Of a DNA stretch of 64,000 nucleotides, positions 1 through 12,185 are shown in pieces (the first letter of the stretch is position 1; the number at the start of each line of letters is the position of its first letter). A program made the position numbers and the translations under genes. Origin of the DNA: Echinarachnius parma (lineage: Eukaryota; Echinodermata; Echinoidea; Clypeasteroida; Echinarachniidae); assembly GCA_037951105.1 (NCBI GenBank), contig JBAMJV010003760.1:1-64000 (forward strand). Direction: 5' to 3'. Below the pieces are notes generated by a model, which made no database searches, was not told the origin of the DNA, and worked only from the letters and a program-made list of their open reading frames with translations.

Positions 1-185
1 TACATGTGAAACAATGTCTTGTAGAGCTGGCCAGCATGCAATAGGGAATATACTTGGACGTGAAGCACGGCGACCGAGGGGGTCTACAGGGCGACCGGAA
101 GGGAGACTTACGGCGTCGCGAATTCATGGGTCTATACTTTTTTTTCTCATAGGCAATCTGCTTCGTAAGAACCCGTATTGCCAAT

Positions 186-217
186 ATCCGATGCCCCCCC
201 CCCCCCCCCCCCCCCCC
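186..217. repeat. poly-C run
   Basis: About 30 C in a row. Similar runs (C or G) recur at 1537-1551, 1565-1587, 1943-1968, 2741-2752, 2905-2919, 19693-19706, 19735-19747 and 32033-32056. Their true lengths are uncertain in any assembly. Confidence 0.9.
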
Positions 218-232
218 GGTATCCAAATGCTT

Positions 233-1212
233 CCATACGCCCGTATGACAAGCCGTTTTAAATCATTTATTCCTATTTCTTGATATCAAGAATTCAATTC
301 TTGATATCTAAGAATTCTATTTTTTGATATCAAGAATTCAATTCTTGATATCAAGAATGCATTTCTTGATATCAAGAATTCAATTCTTGATATCAAGAAT
401 TCAATTCTTGATATCAAGAACTGCCATTTGTTAACAACAGGAAATCATTTCTTGATATCAAGAATTCAATTTTGGATATCAAGAATTCAGTTTTTGATAT
501 CAAGAATTCATTTCTTGATATCAAGAATTCAATTCTTGATATCAAGAATTCAATTCTTGATATCAAGAATTCATTTCTTGATATCAAGAATTTCAATTAT
601 TGATATCAAGAATTCAATTCTTGATATCAAGAATTCAATTCTTGATATCAAAAATTAAAATTCTTGATATCTTTGTATTTCGAACGCAAGACTATTGCAA
701 AAATAAATTCTTGATATCAAGAAATGAATTCTTGATATCAAGAAATCGAATTCTTGATATCAAGATTCGAATTCTTGATATCAAGAAATGAATTCTTGAT
801 ATCAAGAAATCGAATTCTTGATATCAAGAAATGAATTCTTGATATCAAGAAATCGATTACTTGATATCAAGAATTCGAATTCCTGATATCAAGATTTACC
901 ATTGGTTCACAACAGAAAATTATTTCTTGATATCAAGAATTCGAATTCTTGATATCAAGAAATGAATTCTTGATAACAAGAAATGAATTCTTGATATCAA
1001 GAATTTATTTCTTGATATCAAGAATGAATTCTTGATATCAAGAAATGATTTTCTGTTGTAAAGCAATGGTAATTCTTGATATCAAGAATTGAATTCTTGA
1101 TATCAAGAAATGAATTCTTGATATCAAGAAGTCGAATTCTTGATATCAAGAATTGAATTCTTGATATCAAGAAATAGGAATAAATGTTAAAACGGCTTGC
1201 CATACGCCCGAT
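233..1212. mobile_element. foldback element filled with EcoRV-centred palindromes
   Basis: The two ends are inverted copies (about 40 bp around GACAAGCCGTTTTA and TAAAACGGCTTGCC). The interior is some 35-40 copies of the perfect 16-bp palindrome TTCTTGATATCAAGAA spaced by 5-6 bp, often also forming EcoRI GAATTC. Three spacer segments resembling CCATTTGTTAACAACAG occur at about 422, 896 and, inverted, 1044, so the body is also roughly symmetric. ORFs across it are repeat artefacts. Confidence 0.85.
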
Positions 1213-3043
1213 ATCTGCGTTGAGCCCCAGCCTAAAGAACTGAGGTGAGGGCGATAATTACGAACCTCTTCCACTGCCCACCGAAAGAACCCGAAGCGGC
1301 TGTGGTTTCCGATGTGTGGCCTCAAGTTTTCGGATCAACTCTTCGTTGAAAAGCCGAAGCAACCGATTCTGCGTGGGTGTGCAGCGACACTGGGGACATC
1401 GATGTGCTGCAATGTTTGTTGAACGTTACGAATGTTTTGGTGTACTGCTCAAGGTCGTCCGAAAGATAAATCATTTCTTCTATCTTTCTTGCCATGTCTG
1501 TTGGGATGGCAATGGGTGACAGTGGCGGAATCTACGGGGGGGGGGGGGGGTTAGGGGGTTTAACCCCCCCCCCCCCCCCCCCCCCCTTGGGCTGCCAAGT
1601 GAAAATGTGATGTGCATAGCAAAAAGCTAGATCCACCCCTGATGATCCGCTGACTCCTGTTTATAATTAAAGGGCAAATAGTTAGAAAATTATTCAGCAT
1701 AAGAGCTTTAATTTGTGCCTGTGGCGAAGCTATAGGTTTACTAATGGGGGCAACAGGGGGCCTAATTAGTCTTGGAGAGGGGGCACATGCATATGGAACT
1801 ATTTTATTTTGGTGCCCCAAATATCATTCTTGCTATTTTTCATCTGACAAGCAAACCAAAATAAATAAAACCCTGTGAGTGTGCATGGTTGGGCATGAGC
1901 CCCCTACACATACAAAAATCGTGAGCCCCTTTAGGTCTTTGCCCCCCCCCCCCCCCCCCCCCCCCCCCAATCCAAAACTGCTTCCGGCGTGCAGCCCTGG
2001 TCCCCCACCCGCCTCCTCCTCCGCACGATGTGTACGCATATGAAGATGATATTATACATCATTTGTGGGGAGCCTTGCTCTGTGCCAGACAGGATAACAT
2101 TACACCCCTAAACAAAAATCACAGTTTTATCATGTTTATTGTGGTGCGTATATAACATTCTTTTTAGCAGCTAATCATGATATGTCTTACCAAAATGATA
2201 ATCGAATCGCCGAATATATACAGACAAGGCAATTAATAAAACATTATGAAAAATTAACAGCTGCCGGTGGAACGAAATACCTGTTCCTTTCTAGCTTTTG
2301 CAATCCTCATAGAATTAATACAGGCCCAACCAGGCTCCCATAGGCAATGGGTTAATATCCCCGACAATACAGAATAATATGTTATTGTCGGGAATAATAT
2401 CCTATTGCCTATCGGAGCCTGGTGGGTTCAATATTTTTGTCTGTAGGTGGGTAAATAATGTTGTGTTTGGCTGCCAAAAAACTTATTTTGCGCTCATGCG
2501 CTGCATTTTATATTTATCAATATAAACATGGAACAAAATACGGTTTCCCAAATTTCTCAATTATTTGTTTTCTTCGTGAAAAATATATTTAACATTTCTG
2601 GTCGATCCAAATCATAACACGCTTTCCCAGATACAGTTAATCTTAAGCCCGAATTTCCTATTTATAGGTATGCACCAGATTGCACAATTTTCAAGTCCAA
2701 AAATGCAAAAGCTCCCTACCGTGGGAGGGGGGACACCCCCCCCCCCCCCCCCTCCCACACCCTCCCTCCGCTCAGTCACTTCGCTCCCTCGCAATGTCTC
2801 ACTCTCACCTCAGCTCTTGCTCAAAGTTGGCAACCCTGTGAGTGTGCATGGTTGGGCATGAGCCCCTACACAACAAAATCGTGAGCCCCCTAGTAGGTCT
2901 TTGCCCCCCCCCCCCCCCCAATCCAAAACTGCTTCCGGCACGACCTTGCTGTGAGTTTATCCAAGGAGGGTATTTCTTATACCCCCTTGCTTTTAATATA
3001 CGTACATGAATGTTATGCTTACCAATTATGTAGAGCACGAATG
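1213..3043. other. no gene; poly-C-rich dispersed repeat
   Basis: No supported coding region. A roughly 115-bp repeat with GAGTGTGCATGGTTGGGCAT, a C run and CCAAAACTGCTTCCGG occurs at about 1872-1990 and again at 2832-2940. Confidence 0.6.
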
Positions 3044-3464
3044 TTAAAGGGGACCACCAGGCAAAGAACAACATATATCATTATATGTTTTAGTACCATT
3101 TTGTGATATCAAATAGATACCCAACATTTTGCAAAGGGTTGTGTAATCCATAAGCAATGCAATTAACTACCACCACTTACGGAACCAGTATTATTGAGTG
3201 GTCCGTACGAGCCAAACATTTGCGAGTGCGCCACGCGTACGTTTGGAGACAAAAGAATCCCGGACGATTCGTTCGCGCTCTGAACAAAGGTAGTCTTCGT
3301 ACACGCAGACCCATGAACACATGCTTTAGAATGGTGATGCGTTTTCCAATTATTTTTTTTCTTTTCTGGAATTACATTTTTCTGAACTTGTTGATGGAAT
3401 GGACTACTAAAGATGTTATCTTTCATTTATAAGAATATTATTTTTGTGTGGCGGTACCCTTTAA
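3044..3464. mobile_element. MITE with TTAA target duplications
   Basis: TTAA flanks both ends; termini AGGGGACCACC and GGCGGTACCCT are imperfect inverted repeats. About 413 bp, no coding capacity seen. TTAA targets suggest a piggyBac- or Kolobok-type origin. Confidence 0.55.
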
Positions 3465-3629
3465 ATCAATACCTCCTTGTTTAAATCATGGACCCTAGGC
3501 TCCATGGTTAAATTAACAGGCGGACTTATAACATGCTTTTTACTCAGGGTTTGTTCGATCAGCAATAGAACAAACTATACACGGTTGGTTGAATCATTGT
3601 GTTGACTGTATTTCACTACGCTAGATCTA

Positions 3630-3790
3630 TTGAAAAAAGGACAAACACTGCATACAAATTCTTATTTTTATCTTTTATATGACACCTCATGCACAGAAAA
3701 TAAACGATGAATGCCAGAGAACAGGACAATGAAAACATGCCTGATTTCTGCCCAAATGAGTAGATAGTTAGCAGCTGACAAACAATTGAC
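3630..3790. mobile_element. fragment of the 17.4/29.2 kb foldback MITE
   Basis: Shares GACAAACAC, ATTTTTATCTTTTA, GACACCTCATGC and ATGAAAACATGCCTGAT in the same order as the arms of the elements at 17421 and 29192. Ends are missing. Confidence 0.75.
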
Positions 3791-3904
3791 AATTTCATGT
3801 AGGCAATGTTTATTTTTTGTATGGTTGTAATAAAGTATATAATTGTTATTATTGTTTGTTTTCTTTTGCCAATGGATGACATATTTCTTTATAATATTTC
3901 GTGT

Positions 3905-4935
3905 GTTTTGGAAGACCAAATAAAATATCTCTATCTATCTATCTATCTATCTTTTTATCTATCTATCTATCACATCATCACATCTCATCAGGGTACGGAA
4001 AAGAAGACTTTCCGGTCTTCTCTGTGTTGATTGTTGCTACTGTACTCCTATTATAAACTTCAGCTGCGCATGCATTGAGGATCGGCTGTTTTGAATCTTT
4101 GATTCCACCAATGTTTATCCAAAAGATTCTTAAAATTATCGGCAGTTTTTGCTTCAACGACTTTCTCTGGCAAGCTATTCCAGTCTGATACCACTCTCTG
4201 ACTAAAAGATTTACTTCTAATGTCCAATCTTGATCTCTCCTTATACAGTTTGTGTGCATGTCTCCAAGTGGTTGCATGAATTGCTAAAGTGAAGAAAAGT
4301 TCACTGGAGATTCCAAGCTTCCCATTCACCAGTTTGAATACTGTAATCATATGTCCACGCCGTCTTCGATAATGCAAGGAGTGCAGGTTAAGACATTCCA
4401 AGCGTTGCTCATATTCCATTTCACGGAGATCTGCATACGGGTGGCTCCCTTGCTCTTCTCTGAACTTTTTCTATTTTGTCTGCATCGAGCTTGTATCGTA
4501 AGTGCCAAAGTATATTTCCATACTCTAAGTGTGGTCGAAGTGAAGAGTATTCGCAACATCTCTATGGTTATCTCTGAAAATGTCCTTTTAATCATTCCTA
4601 GGATCTGATTAGCTTTTAGTACAGCCGATGATGGAAGTTGAGTTCTTCGTCTATTATCACCCCAAGATCATTTTCATGTCTTGTCTCTTCCAGTTCTGCA
4701 TCATCCATGACTTCTCCCGATGTGCAAAACTAGTACACTTTCCAACATTGAATTTCAGTTGCCAAGATTTGGACCATTCCACTGCCTTATGTAGAACTTC
4801 CTGGAGTGACTCCTTTTTAGTAATCGAGCTTACATCACTAAAAAATCTTTGTATCATCAGCAAATGTAAATGCTATTGAAAATAGCATCCGGGAGGTCAT
4901 TAATGTATATAATGAAGAGGTCCTAGAACAGGTCC
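3905..4935 (-). mobile_element. 5'-truncated, decayed LINE (non-LTR reverse transcriptase fragment)
   Basis: Minus-strand pieces in shifting frames read FIIYINDLPDA, then ADDT, WQLKFNVGKC, and further down SFSQRVVSDWNSLPEKVV with TADNFKNLLDKHW. These are the catalytic-domain end and C-terminal region of CR1/L2-type reverse transcriptases. The 3' side ends in a TCTA microsatellite (about 3930-3972). Frameshifts make it non-functional. Confidence 0.85.
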
Positions 4936-5194
4936 TAGATCTATCTATGTATCTATATAATATATCTATCTATTCGATAATGATCTATGAAGTACAGTTT
5001 AAGTACATAAGAACTCTATGGGCCGAATTCAAACCCCCTTTGTGAATTCGGGCCTAGCTATAAGAATGAATTTAGCATCGGTTTCAAGTTCACTGCATAT
5101 AGTAATTAGTGTCACTATTTCAAACAGGGTCAGAGCTGCCATCTACGTCAAGTGAAGAACAGCTGCAGCTAGCACTAGCAGACAGAAATCAACC

Positions 5195-5347
5195 ATGGCT
5201 TCCCAAGTTTTGGCAACTATTTACCATTTTGTGGTGTTTACGTATTACTGTTACGTCTACACATACTATAAGATGGAGGTGGACAAAAAGTTGCCAAACC
5301 ATGGAAATTTCGGGGGAGATTCCAAGTTTTTGACCATCTGGTGTTGC
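5195..5347 (+). CDS. ADTRP: AIG1/ADTRP gene, exon 1 (start codon, catalytic Thr47)
   Basis: Starts ATGGCTTCC (MASQVLATIYHF), ends ...KFLTIWCC before donor GTGAGT, phase 0, 51 codons. It carries the conserved GGxxKFLT motif with the predicted nucleophile Thr47. An acceptor-like TTTCAAACAG lies about 60 bp upstream, so the 5' UTR may itself be spliced. Confidence 0.85.
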
Positions 5348-8300
5348 GTGAGTAATAAGTGAAACCGAAACTGAAAGCTCCTTGGCTAATAGTCCTTTGG
5401 CTTTGGCTCAGTCCCACGTATAGAATAAATTGTTATTGTTTTTTGTTGTATTTATAGACTGGTATCAATGATTCAATCATCATATAATTATATCCCCCTA
5501 CTTTCCTGAAGTGCAGGATTGCACACTAAATAAAAGTAAATGAATTGTGAATATGTAATCAGCTACTGCTTAATGTAGAGATTAATAATTATATTATAAT
5601 TATTATTTAATTATATTATCCTGTAAAAGAAAATGCTTTTGGAGTTTTGCCTTTATATTATTATAGGCATCACCAAATGAAAATGAAAATTGCGCGAAAT
5701 TAATGCAAATTATATTCTATGACTATGAGTCGGGACTGACCTGATGTAGATCATTATGCCCTTTAAAATCCAAACAAATACCGATATTTTGCCAAAATAT
5801 GGTATTTTACCCATTTGTTTTGTCACAATTTTCGCCATTCACTTAAAGGCGCGCTGCGAGCTTACCTTTCGTGTGCCCGACCGATGTCGCTCGCTTGGTC
5901 TCTGGCTCGCACGCGGCGTGCGCTCCCACTATCTCTGCACGCAATTTGAATACCCGCTCGCGCGACAGCACACACGGCGGGCCCCGGCGCGCCGGCGACG
6001 ACGGCTAAAATCACCGAATCGAAGCCCCAAAAGCCCCTGTTCGAGCATCAAAATGATTATGTGAAACTGCTTGAGGCGGACAAATCTTCCGAGAATATAT
6101 CGTAAAAACACCTGAATTATCCAAAAATGTAAGTTTCCAAAGTGCCGATTGCTCGAAAATTTGAGATTTCAACAAAGTTCACTGCGAAAATGCGGCAAAA
6201 AAATGACTTACGGGTTACGGAGGTTGAAATTGATCGAGTTTCTCGATTCAAAACACGAACCGGATCTATAATCATCGCAAGCATCTCTTGTGTATACTTC
6301 CCATGCATATTACGTGGTTCAATCAGCTGTTTGACCACATTACATTTGGAAAAATAGTATGTCCCTCCACCCTTGCAATAGCGAAGTTGCATTGCCCACA
6401 GCCAAACATCGCGCAAACTACGTGTACAAAAATATGGCCCATACGCGCACGCCATGCAACGCCGAATGACGATGCCTAATTATTATTGATTTAATTATGG
6501 GTTATGGCTTATGCTGCAGCTGTAATTAACTAGATCTAGATTAGTTAAGTCAAGACTACTTAAAAAGTAGGCTAAGCCTTGGCCTTGGCTTAATAATTGG
6601 AGTAAGGTCTAACTCTAAGCTAAAAGTTAAAGTAAGAAATATAACTAGTAGTAACTTCTCGACTCTTATTAACTACTTTATAAATTTATATAATATAAGA
6701 TATGTCTTGACTAAAACGGGAAATAATTTTTTTTTTCCTACATTTTGCGGTCTTCAAAACAACAGATTTGGTAATTATTAATATTATCAAAGTATATACA
6801 CTTTGATATACTTTGATAATAATTACCAAATCTGTTGTTTTGAAGACCGCAAAATGTAGGGGAAAAAAAATGTGATCTACAATTCATATATATATGAATT
6901 GTGGATCACATAAAAGTTTTTTTGCTGGACGCTGGTAAATGGAGGGAGGAATCGGCCCACAAGAAATGTTTTTGTGTTGGATAGTGCAGCAGGCAGAAGA
7001 GGTTGATCTCCGCACAACGCTATTGTTATATAGTGAAGTTGAAATTGAATCTAAGCAACTGGACTTATTTGTGGAGTAGAACAGTTTTGCAACCTATCTA
7101 GGTTGCTTCTTCAGCTAAACTGGCTTGAGTAGAGAAGATTACTGGTGAAAAGCTGGAAATTCACTGAGCTGAGCCTGAGTAATCCTCTATTGTTCAAGAT
7201 TATCAAGACGTCAAGGAAGCTGGCGGATCATCTTGAACAGAGGATTACTCGGCTCAGTGAATTTTCCAGCTTTTCACCAGTAATCTTCTCTACTCAAGCC
7301 AGTTTAGCTGAAGAAGCAACCTAGATAGGTTGTGAAACTGTTCTACTCCACAAATAGTAAGTCCAGTTGCTTAGATTCAATTTCAACTTCATGAACATTT
7401 ACCTGGATGAATAATAATCTTCACTATCGTATTGTAAAATAGTTTTGTGTGGTACATGGCCATGTTAAATGAGCCCACTTTTCGTCAGAAAATGCAATGA
7501 AATAAAGGAGTAGAAAACAGTTTATATGCCGAATCCAGAAAGTTGAAATAATGGGTGTAACCAATAATAAACAGCCGAACATCTCCTCTGAGGTGGGCCA
7601 AACATATACTATTACTAAATCAACGATCTGACAAAACTAAACTCGAAGCTGAAACTTGCTTCCAATCAAACAGAACTCAAAACTAAAACTGACTATCAAT
7701 TCAAATCTCCCGCGCTTTAGGGCGATATACACATCACTTTGTCGTAATATGCAATATTAATCCACCACTTTTAATTCCATTATTTTAGCACTTCATTAAT
7801 CAAGAGTATGAATTCTCCATTTATTTGTTCACTCTCGGAAATCACGCCCCTAACACACTATTACGAACACATCATCTCACACACAACACACACTCGTACT
7901 ATGGGCCCATACTGCATGCACGCACACATCCACAAATGGGCACACTCAATCATAATCCAGGATACAAGCCACGTGTATCATTCAGCTCCACCCACATTCA
8001 CCAGACTCACGCCCACCAACAGTATACGAGGGTGATACAATGCGGAGAATTCAAACCATTTTCCAACAAAAGATCTGTGTCTAGCAAATGCGACACCATA
8101 ATTATATAACAAAGGATCGCACTAGGCCACGACGCTCCCAAAATATCCAAAGCATTTCACAGGCTACTTAATTGTCTAGCTTGCCATTAACCCAGGCAAA
8201 GCCAGAATCCTATTCCGCTACACTGTTACGAAAGTTTATGAGAAAAGTATGAGAGCTTGGTCTTCATTTTTAATCTTAACCCTGATAAGGCCAGGAGGGC

Positions 8301-11300
8301 CATAACCACCTCACAACTTTACCGATTGCTCTGGAACACTTGAAAATGACGTCCTGCCACTTCATTTTTAAAATTTTTTTATTCCTGCGCAAATTTTAAA
8401 ACCAAATATGGAAAAAAATCTAACCTCCCGAAAGTCACATGACCTTTTGTCTTTGCATGTCAGCCCAAAAATTACTAATTTTTGTGATTTGTGTGTACAA
8501 AACATTAGGAAATTTATATCAGTTTTCATTATTTTTCAATTATCATGTGGTGAAAACCAATGTTTAATTATCAAAATATATTATCAAAATATTTATGGGC
8601 AAAAGTTTAAATTTCATGACCTTATTTACATAAATTACCATAATACATTGTATGTAAATGAGTAAATTCCGTTATTTACTATTTATTTAGTATTTATTAA
8701 TTGTTTTTCTGCAGCTTTTCCAGATTGTTTACTTCTTTGTTTGCTGTGTGACGGACCTGATTGTGACGTCTGGCAGCAGGAGCCGTGTGGGCCTGTCCTT
8801 CATGGCACTGCGGGACTGGTTCCTGTGCTCCATCGCTTTCCCCATCGTAGCAGTAAGTAACACACTGACAGGTGGCCTCTGTTTCATACCCTTTTATGCC
8901 TCCATCTGCGACTAAGTGCTGGATTGGTCACCATGAATAGATTTGGGGATTCACAAGATTGTGATGTCAAAGATCACAACTCACAAGGCTCATACAGTTA
9001 CTACAAAATAGTGTGATGCCATGATCTTACCATGCACTTACATCACTTAGCACGACTTAAACCATCTTATTAACAATAATGTGGTCAAAGGTCAAGGGGC
9101 GCAGTCGAATTGCTCTAGTTTTAAATCTAAATAGAGATGGTTTTGTTACATATTTTTCTTCTCTCTCTCTCTCTATTGATCCTTTGTCTTATTCTAGTGT
9201 CTACACTAATCGCATCCAATACTGCATTGTCAAGACTCCACCTTGGCAGTCTTGGACTATATTGTACTATACATTGATTAATTTCTTTGGATGTGAATTA
9301 TGAAATGAAATATATTAATTTTTGCATTCCTTTAGCTGGTTGTGCTGATGTACTGGGGGATATTTGCAGTGGATCCAGAGCTGATCTACCCACAGAGCAT
9401 CAGGGGCATCTACCCAATGTGGCTCAGCCACTGCATGGTAAGTCCTACAAATACTACTAAATTACTCAATAAATGCATACATTGCATTTTCTACCTCCGA
9501 GTTTAAATGTGTCGAGTATATTATTATTGTGGAACCTCTTCCAATTTCCTCCTTATAATGAGATTCCACTGTATCACAGTCTTGCAGTTTATTGTGTCAT
9601 GTTTGAATTCACACAGTTAATAATAGTGAACTATTTCATCTCCCCATGAGGCGCACATGGCAGCACAAAGCCACTGGTTTGGATTGGATGCCCTGCTGAA
9701 GGACACACATGGCAGCACAAAGCCACTGGTTTGGATTGGATGCCCTGCTGAAGGACACACATGATAGACAGGACATCAGTCATTTTCAAAATTAAGAACT
9801 CCTGTTCAGAACGATGTACTTTGTCCATGCAATCTTTCCACATCCAGAGTTTTGTGCCAGTTTGAAAATTGACTTTGCTGTAGGAGGCCGTAGGGCAAAA
9901 TGGCCCGAATTCTCATCTGTGACTCAACTTGTGCCTGGCCTAAAAAGACAAAGACTACCGGTAACACTTTGCAGCAGCATACTTATTGTCTCGTTACTAT
10001 GGTCCCCAGAGATATTCTAATGGTTTCCTTTCATTATCCAGTCAATCCCTTGAGTTCTGATTATAGACATCAGTTTCAAATGTAGTCATATTATAGTCTG
10101 TCACCAGCCAAATTGCGTCCTCGATCATCTTGGACATTGTATTGCTGGTGACCTCTTGTACTATGACTTGATTTCAAAGGAATGAAAAGAAACCATTAGA
10201 ATATCTCCCGAGACCATAGCGACAAGACAATAAGTCTGCTGGTGCAAAGTGTTACCGGTAGTCTTTGTCTTTTTAGGCCAGGCACATGTTGAGCCACAAG
10301 TTGAGAATTCGGGCCAATGAGTCCATGGGAATTTTGCTTTTGTATGGAATGTTTTGTTTGAATATTACCTAATTATTTGTTGATGCCAAGAAAGACAGTT
10401 ATTCAGCCATTTGTATTTAAACATTATGAACAATATATCATATCATAAATACACATATTTCTTTTGATCATAGGGGCTGAGGCAAAAGGTCACCATGCAC
10501 TTCCCCACCAAAAGCAATCCTTCAACAACTGATCGTCAGCCTGGAATCATACTTGTTATGCTTTTGAATTATTTTCTTCTCTTTTATACAGCACACATGG
10601 ATCTTACCTCTCCTGATTATTGACATGATGCTAGTCAAACACAATCAGCCCAAGAGAAGGACTGGAATCACAAGTCTACTCGTTGTTGGCCTTTCATATC
10701 TTGGATGGTAAGCTGCTTCTAATTTGTTAATGAAATTGTAATACTGTAAACGTGGTAATGTTCGCGGTGCATTAATTTTTGCGGATTTCGCGCTGAAGTC
10801 GGAGTCCGCGAATATTAAAACCTGCAAATATAAATGCGTGATTTGCAATACGTGTGAACACTTGCTCAGCCGCGAATTTTTAAACACGCAAATTTGTTTT
10901 TGTGTCACTCAGCGCGAAATATTAATCGCACGAAAATAACAACGTTTACAGTATTTTAGAAAATGTAGATTAAAAGAAGACTGTATTGACAAATTTATTA
11001 GGCCAATAAACATGCATTCCGCTACTTTCCCAATGCTGCTTCCTATCTTCAAACTACATGTGATTTGTATAGTTACAGATGTTAACTGGTGGTGAAGGGA
11101 ATATCAGGGATTGATTTTGTCCAAGGGATTTGAAATGCTATTGAGTGGAGATTATTAGTCCCGAGAAGGATGAGACATTCCACTCTTCCATGGTACATAA
11201 TTAAATTGAAATCATGTCACTGTGTTTAGCCAATCAGTGAATTGTATTTTCTATCAAAAGCCATATACCATTATTGTTTATCTCCCCATTGACTCTGATG

Positions 11301-12185
11301 AATTGATTATTTTGTACTACCCAGGTTGCTCTATCTGGGCTTTGTGATGGATATATGGGTGTATCCTGTGCTGCACGTTCTTGAAGGCATGTACTTTGTC
11401 CTCTTCGTCATCTTCACTTCGCTGGTTCTTGTGACCATGTACTACATTGGAGAGAAGCTCAACATGGCCTGTGGCAGTAAGTCAAGAGTTTATGATTTAT
11501 TATGCAAAAATAAAGCGATCATTCTAAAGATAAACATACCATTTTATAGCACAAAATAGTGTCTATCTATGGACAAATAATACAAATTGTGTATATCAAT
11601 GTAAATTTGTGAAGATATACTGTAAGAATGGTTATCGTTTTTATCATGTTAACCTTTCAAGTAACTCCTGTATGAGACATTATTTGGGGGTGTTAGTTCC
11701 CTTTAACTCTTTGTTTTAAATTTGCCTTATTTAATAATTTCAGGAGAAATTTCATGTTATTTTTCCTCTCATATTATGTTTGATTAATATATTTCTTTCA
11801 TTTTTTAAGTGTATATTCAATTTTTCTTTTACTTTGCTGTTTCTAAAACTTAGTGGAGCCCATCTATTTTAGTACAACATGTCCAGCAAAAAAAATATAC
11901 CAATAACTTCACGGCTTCTTGATAATAACAAACATTACTGATTTTTAACGAAGTGTATGCCTTTAAAAAAAGAACTGTTTCAACAATTTTACAAACAATT
12001 AATGGCTTTCCATAATAACTAGGTCCAACTTAAAGTTAAGTTCAACTTTATTATAATCTTTGTAGAAACAACCCCTGGTGTATGTGAGTGTGATTTATTG
12101 TATTACACGTCACATTGTTTCTCTTTTATCCGAACCTCCAGAAAACAAGCCGGATGCAGATCTGATGTACTCCAAAATTGATTAA
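5195..12185 (+). CDS. ADTRP: AIG1/ADTRP-family membrane hydrolase, complete six-exon gene (join 5195-5347, 8715-8852, 9336-9437, 10592-10707, 11325-11476, 12142-12185)
   Basis: Seen: six exons with GT/AG borders and continuous phase give 234 codons from an ATG in good context (CAACCATGG) to TAA; human ADTRP (230) and AIG1 (about 238-245) are similar in length. The protein is hydrophobic with several likely membrane segments. Known: AIG1 and ADTRP are multipass membrane threonine hydrolases that cleave fatty-acid esters of hydroxy fatty acids, using a Thr near residue 43-47 and a His near 131-134. Seen: KFLT puts Thr at residue 47 and the first residue of exon 4 is His132, so both are kept. 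The match SKFLTIWCC then LFQIVYFF follows family spacing exactly across the first splice. Inference: active lipid hydrolase in an internal membrane. Whether it is orthologous to ADTRP or AIG1 is not resolved; the symbol is the closer guess by residue numbering. Confidence 0.88.
5348..6727. other. first intron of the AIG1/ADTRP gene, left part
   Basis: No exon seen. A CG-rich patch at 5845-6010 contrasts with AT-rich flanks and is probably a repeat. The short ORFs are unsupported. Confidence 0.5.
6728..6869. mobile_element. foldback MITE (near-perfect hairpin)
   Basis: Arms of about 65 bp, such as TGCGGTCTTCAAAACAACAG and its complement, meet around ATACTTTGATA. Nearly perfect, so recent. A second small palindrome (6870-6911, ATTCATATATATATGAAT core) follows directly. 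Confidence 0.85.
7034..7391. mobile_element. foldback element, about 155-bp arms
   Basis: Left arm from TGAAGTTGAAATTGAATC and right arm to its complement at 7391 match almost throughout, with a short loop near 7198-7230 (AAGACGTCAAGGAAGCTGG). No coding capacity. Confidence 0.88.
7392..8275. other. intron sequence, nothing recognised
   Basis: AT-rich sequence inside the first intron of the AIG1/ADTRP gene. ORFs rich in His/Thr at 7808-8109 show no similarity I recognise. Confidence 0.4.
8276..8600. mobile_element. partial copy of the TTAACC(C/G)TAACCAGGCC repeat
   Basis: Starts TTAACCCTGATAAGGCC and shares CACATGACCTTTTGT and TTTTGTGATTTGTGTGTACA with the complete element at 31396-32098. 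The right end is missing. Confidence 0.65.
8715..8852 (+). CDS. ADTRP: AIG1/ADTRP gene, exon 2
   Basis: 46 codons between TTTTTCTGCAG and GTAAGTAAC, phase 0 at both ends. Reads LFQIVYFFVCCVTDLI then ...ALRDWFLCSIAFPIVA, matching the second and third membrane segments of the family. Confidence 0.9.
9336..9437 (+). CDS. ADTRP: AIG1/ADTRP gene, exon 3
   Basis: 34 codons between CATTCCTTTAG and GTAAGTCC, phase 0. Reads LVVLMYWGIFAVDPELIYP...WLSHCM. The WxxxxxDxELxYP stretch is typical of AIG1 proteins. Confidence 0.92.
9651..9762. repeat. tandem duplication, about 55-bp unit, 2 copies
   Basis: CACATGGCAGCACAAAGCC to CTGCTGAAGGACACA occurs twice in direct succession with no differences, in intron 3 of the AIG1/ADTRP gene. 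Confidence 0.9.
9901..10316. mobile_element. foldback element with GGCCCGAATTCTCA ends
   Basis: Left arm (TGGCCCGAATTCTCA, CTGGCCTAAAAAGACAAAGA, TACCGGTAACACTTTGC) is repeated inverted up to 10316. Arms are about 190 bp around a short centre. Confidence 0.88.
10592..10707 (+). CDS. ADTRP: AIG1/ADTRP gene, exon 4 (catalytic His132)
   Basis: Follows TTTTATACAG; begins HTWILPLLIIDMML and ends with TG of a Trp codon before GTAAGC (phase 2). His132 corresponds by position to the family's catalytic His. Confidence 0.92.
10742..10953. mobile_element. MITE with TACTGTAAACG termini
   Basis: Begins TACTGTAAACGTGG and ends CAACGTTTACAGTA, with subterminal CGCGAA/TTCGCG motifs. MITEs with these ends are common in marine invertebrates. 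Just 34 bp after exon 4 of the AIG1/ADTRP gene. Confidence 0.85.
11325..11476 (+). CDS. ADTRP: AIG1/ADTRP gene, exon 5
   Basis: Follows TACTACCCAG and completes the split Trp codon. Reads LLYLGFVMDIWVYPVLHV...YYIGEKLNMACG and ends phase 1 before GTAAGT. Last two membrane segments. Confidence 0.92.
11477..12141. other. last intron of the AIG1/ADTRP gene
   Basis: AT-rich intron with no recognisable element. Confidence 0.6.
12142..12185 (+). CDS. ADTRP: AIG1/ADTRP gene, last coding exon
   Basis: Follows CCGAACCTCCAG; gives the short polar tail KNKPDADLMYSKID and a TAA stop. The 3' UTR runs on from here; its end was not found, and a hAT-like MITE starts about 600 bp further on. Confidence 0.85.

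Noticed and set aside
3157..3432. ORFs on both strands at 3.2-3.4 kb
   Set aside because: They fall within a TTAA-flanked MITE and show no recognisable domain.
4060..4863. Host gene on the minus strand
   Set aside because: The pieces are reverse transcriptase motifs broken by frameshifts, so a dead LINE.
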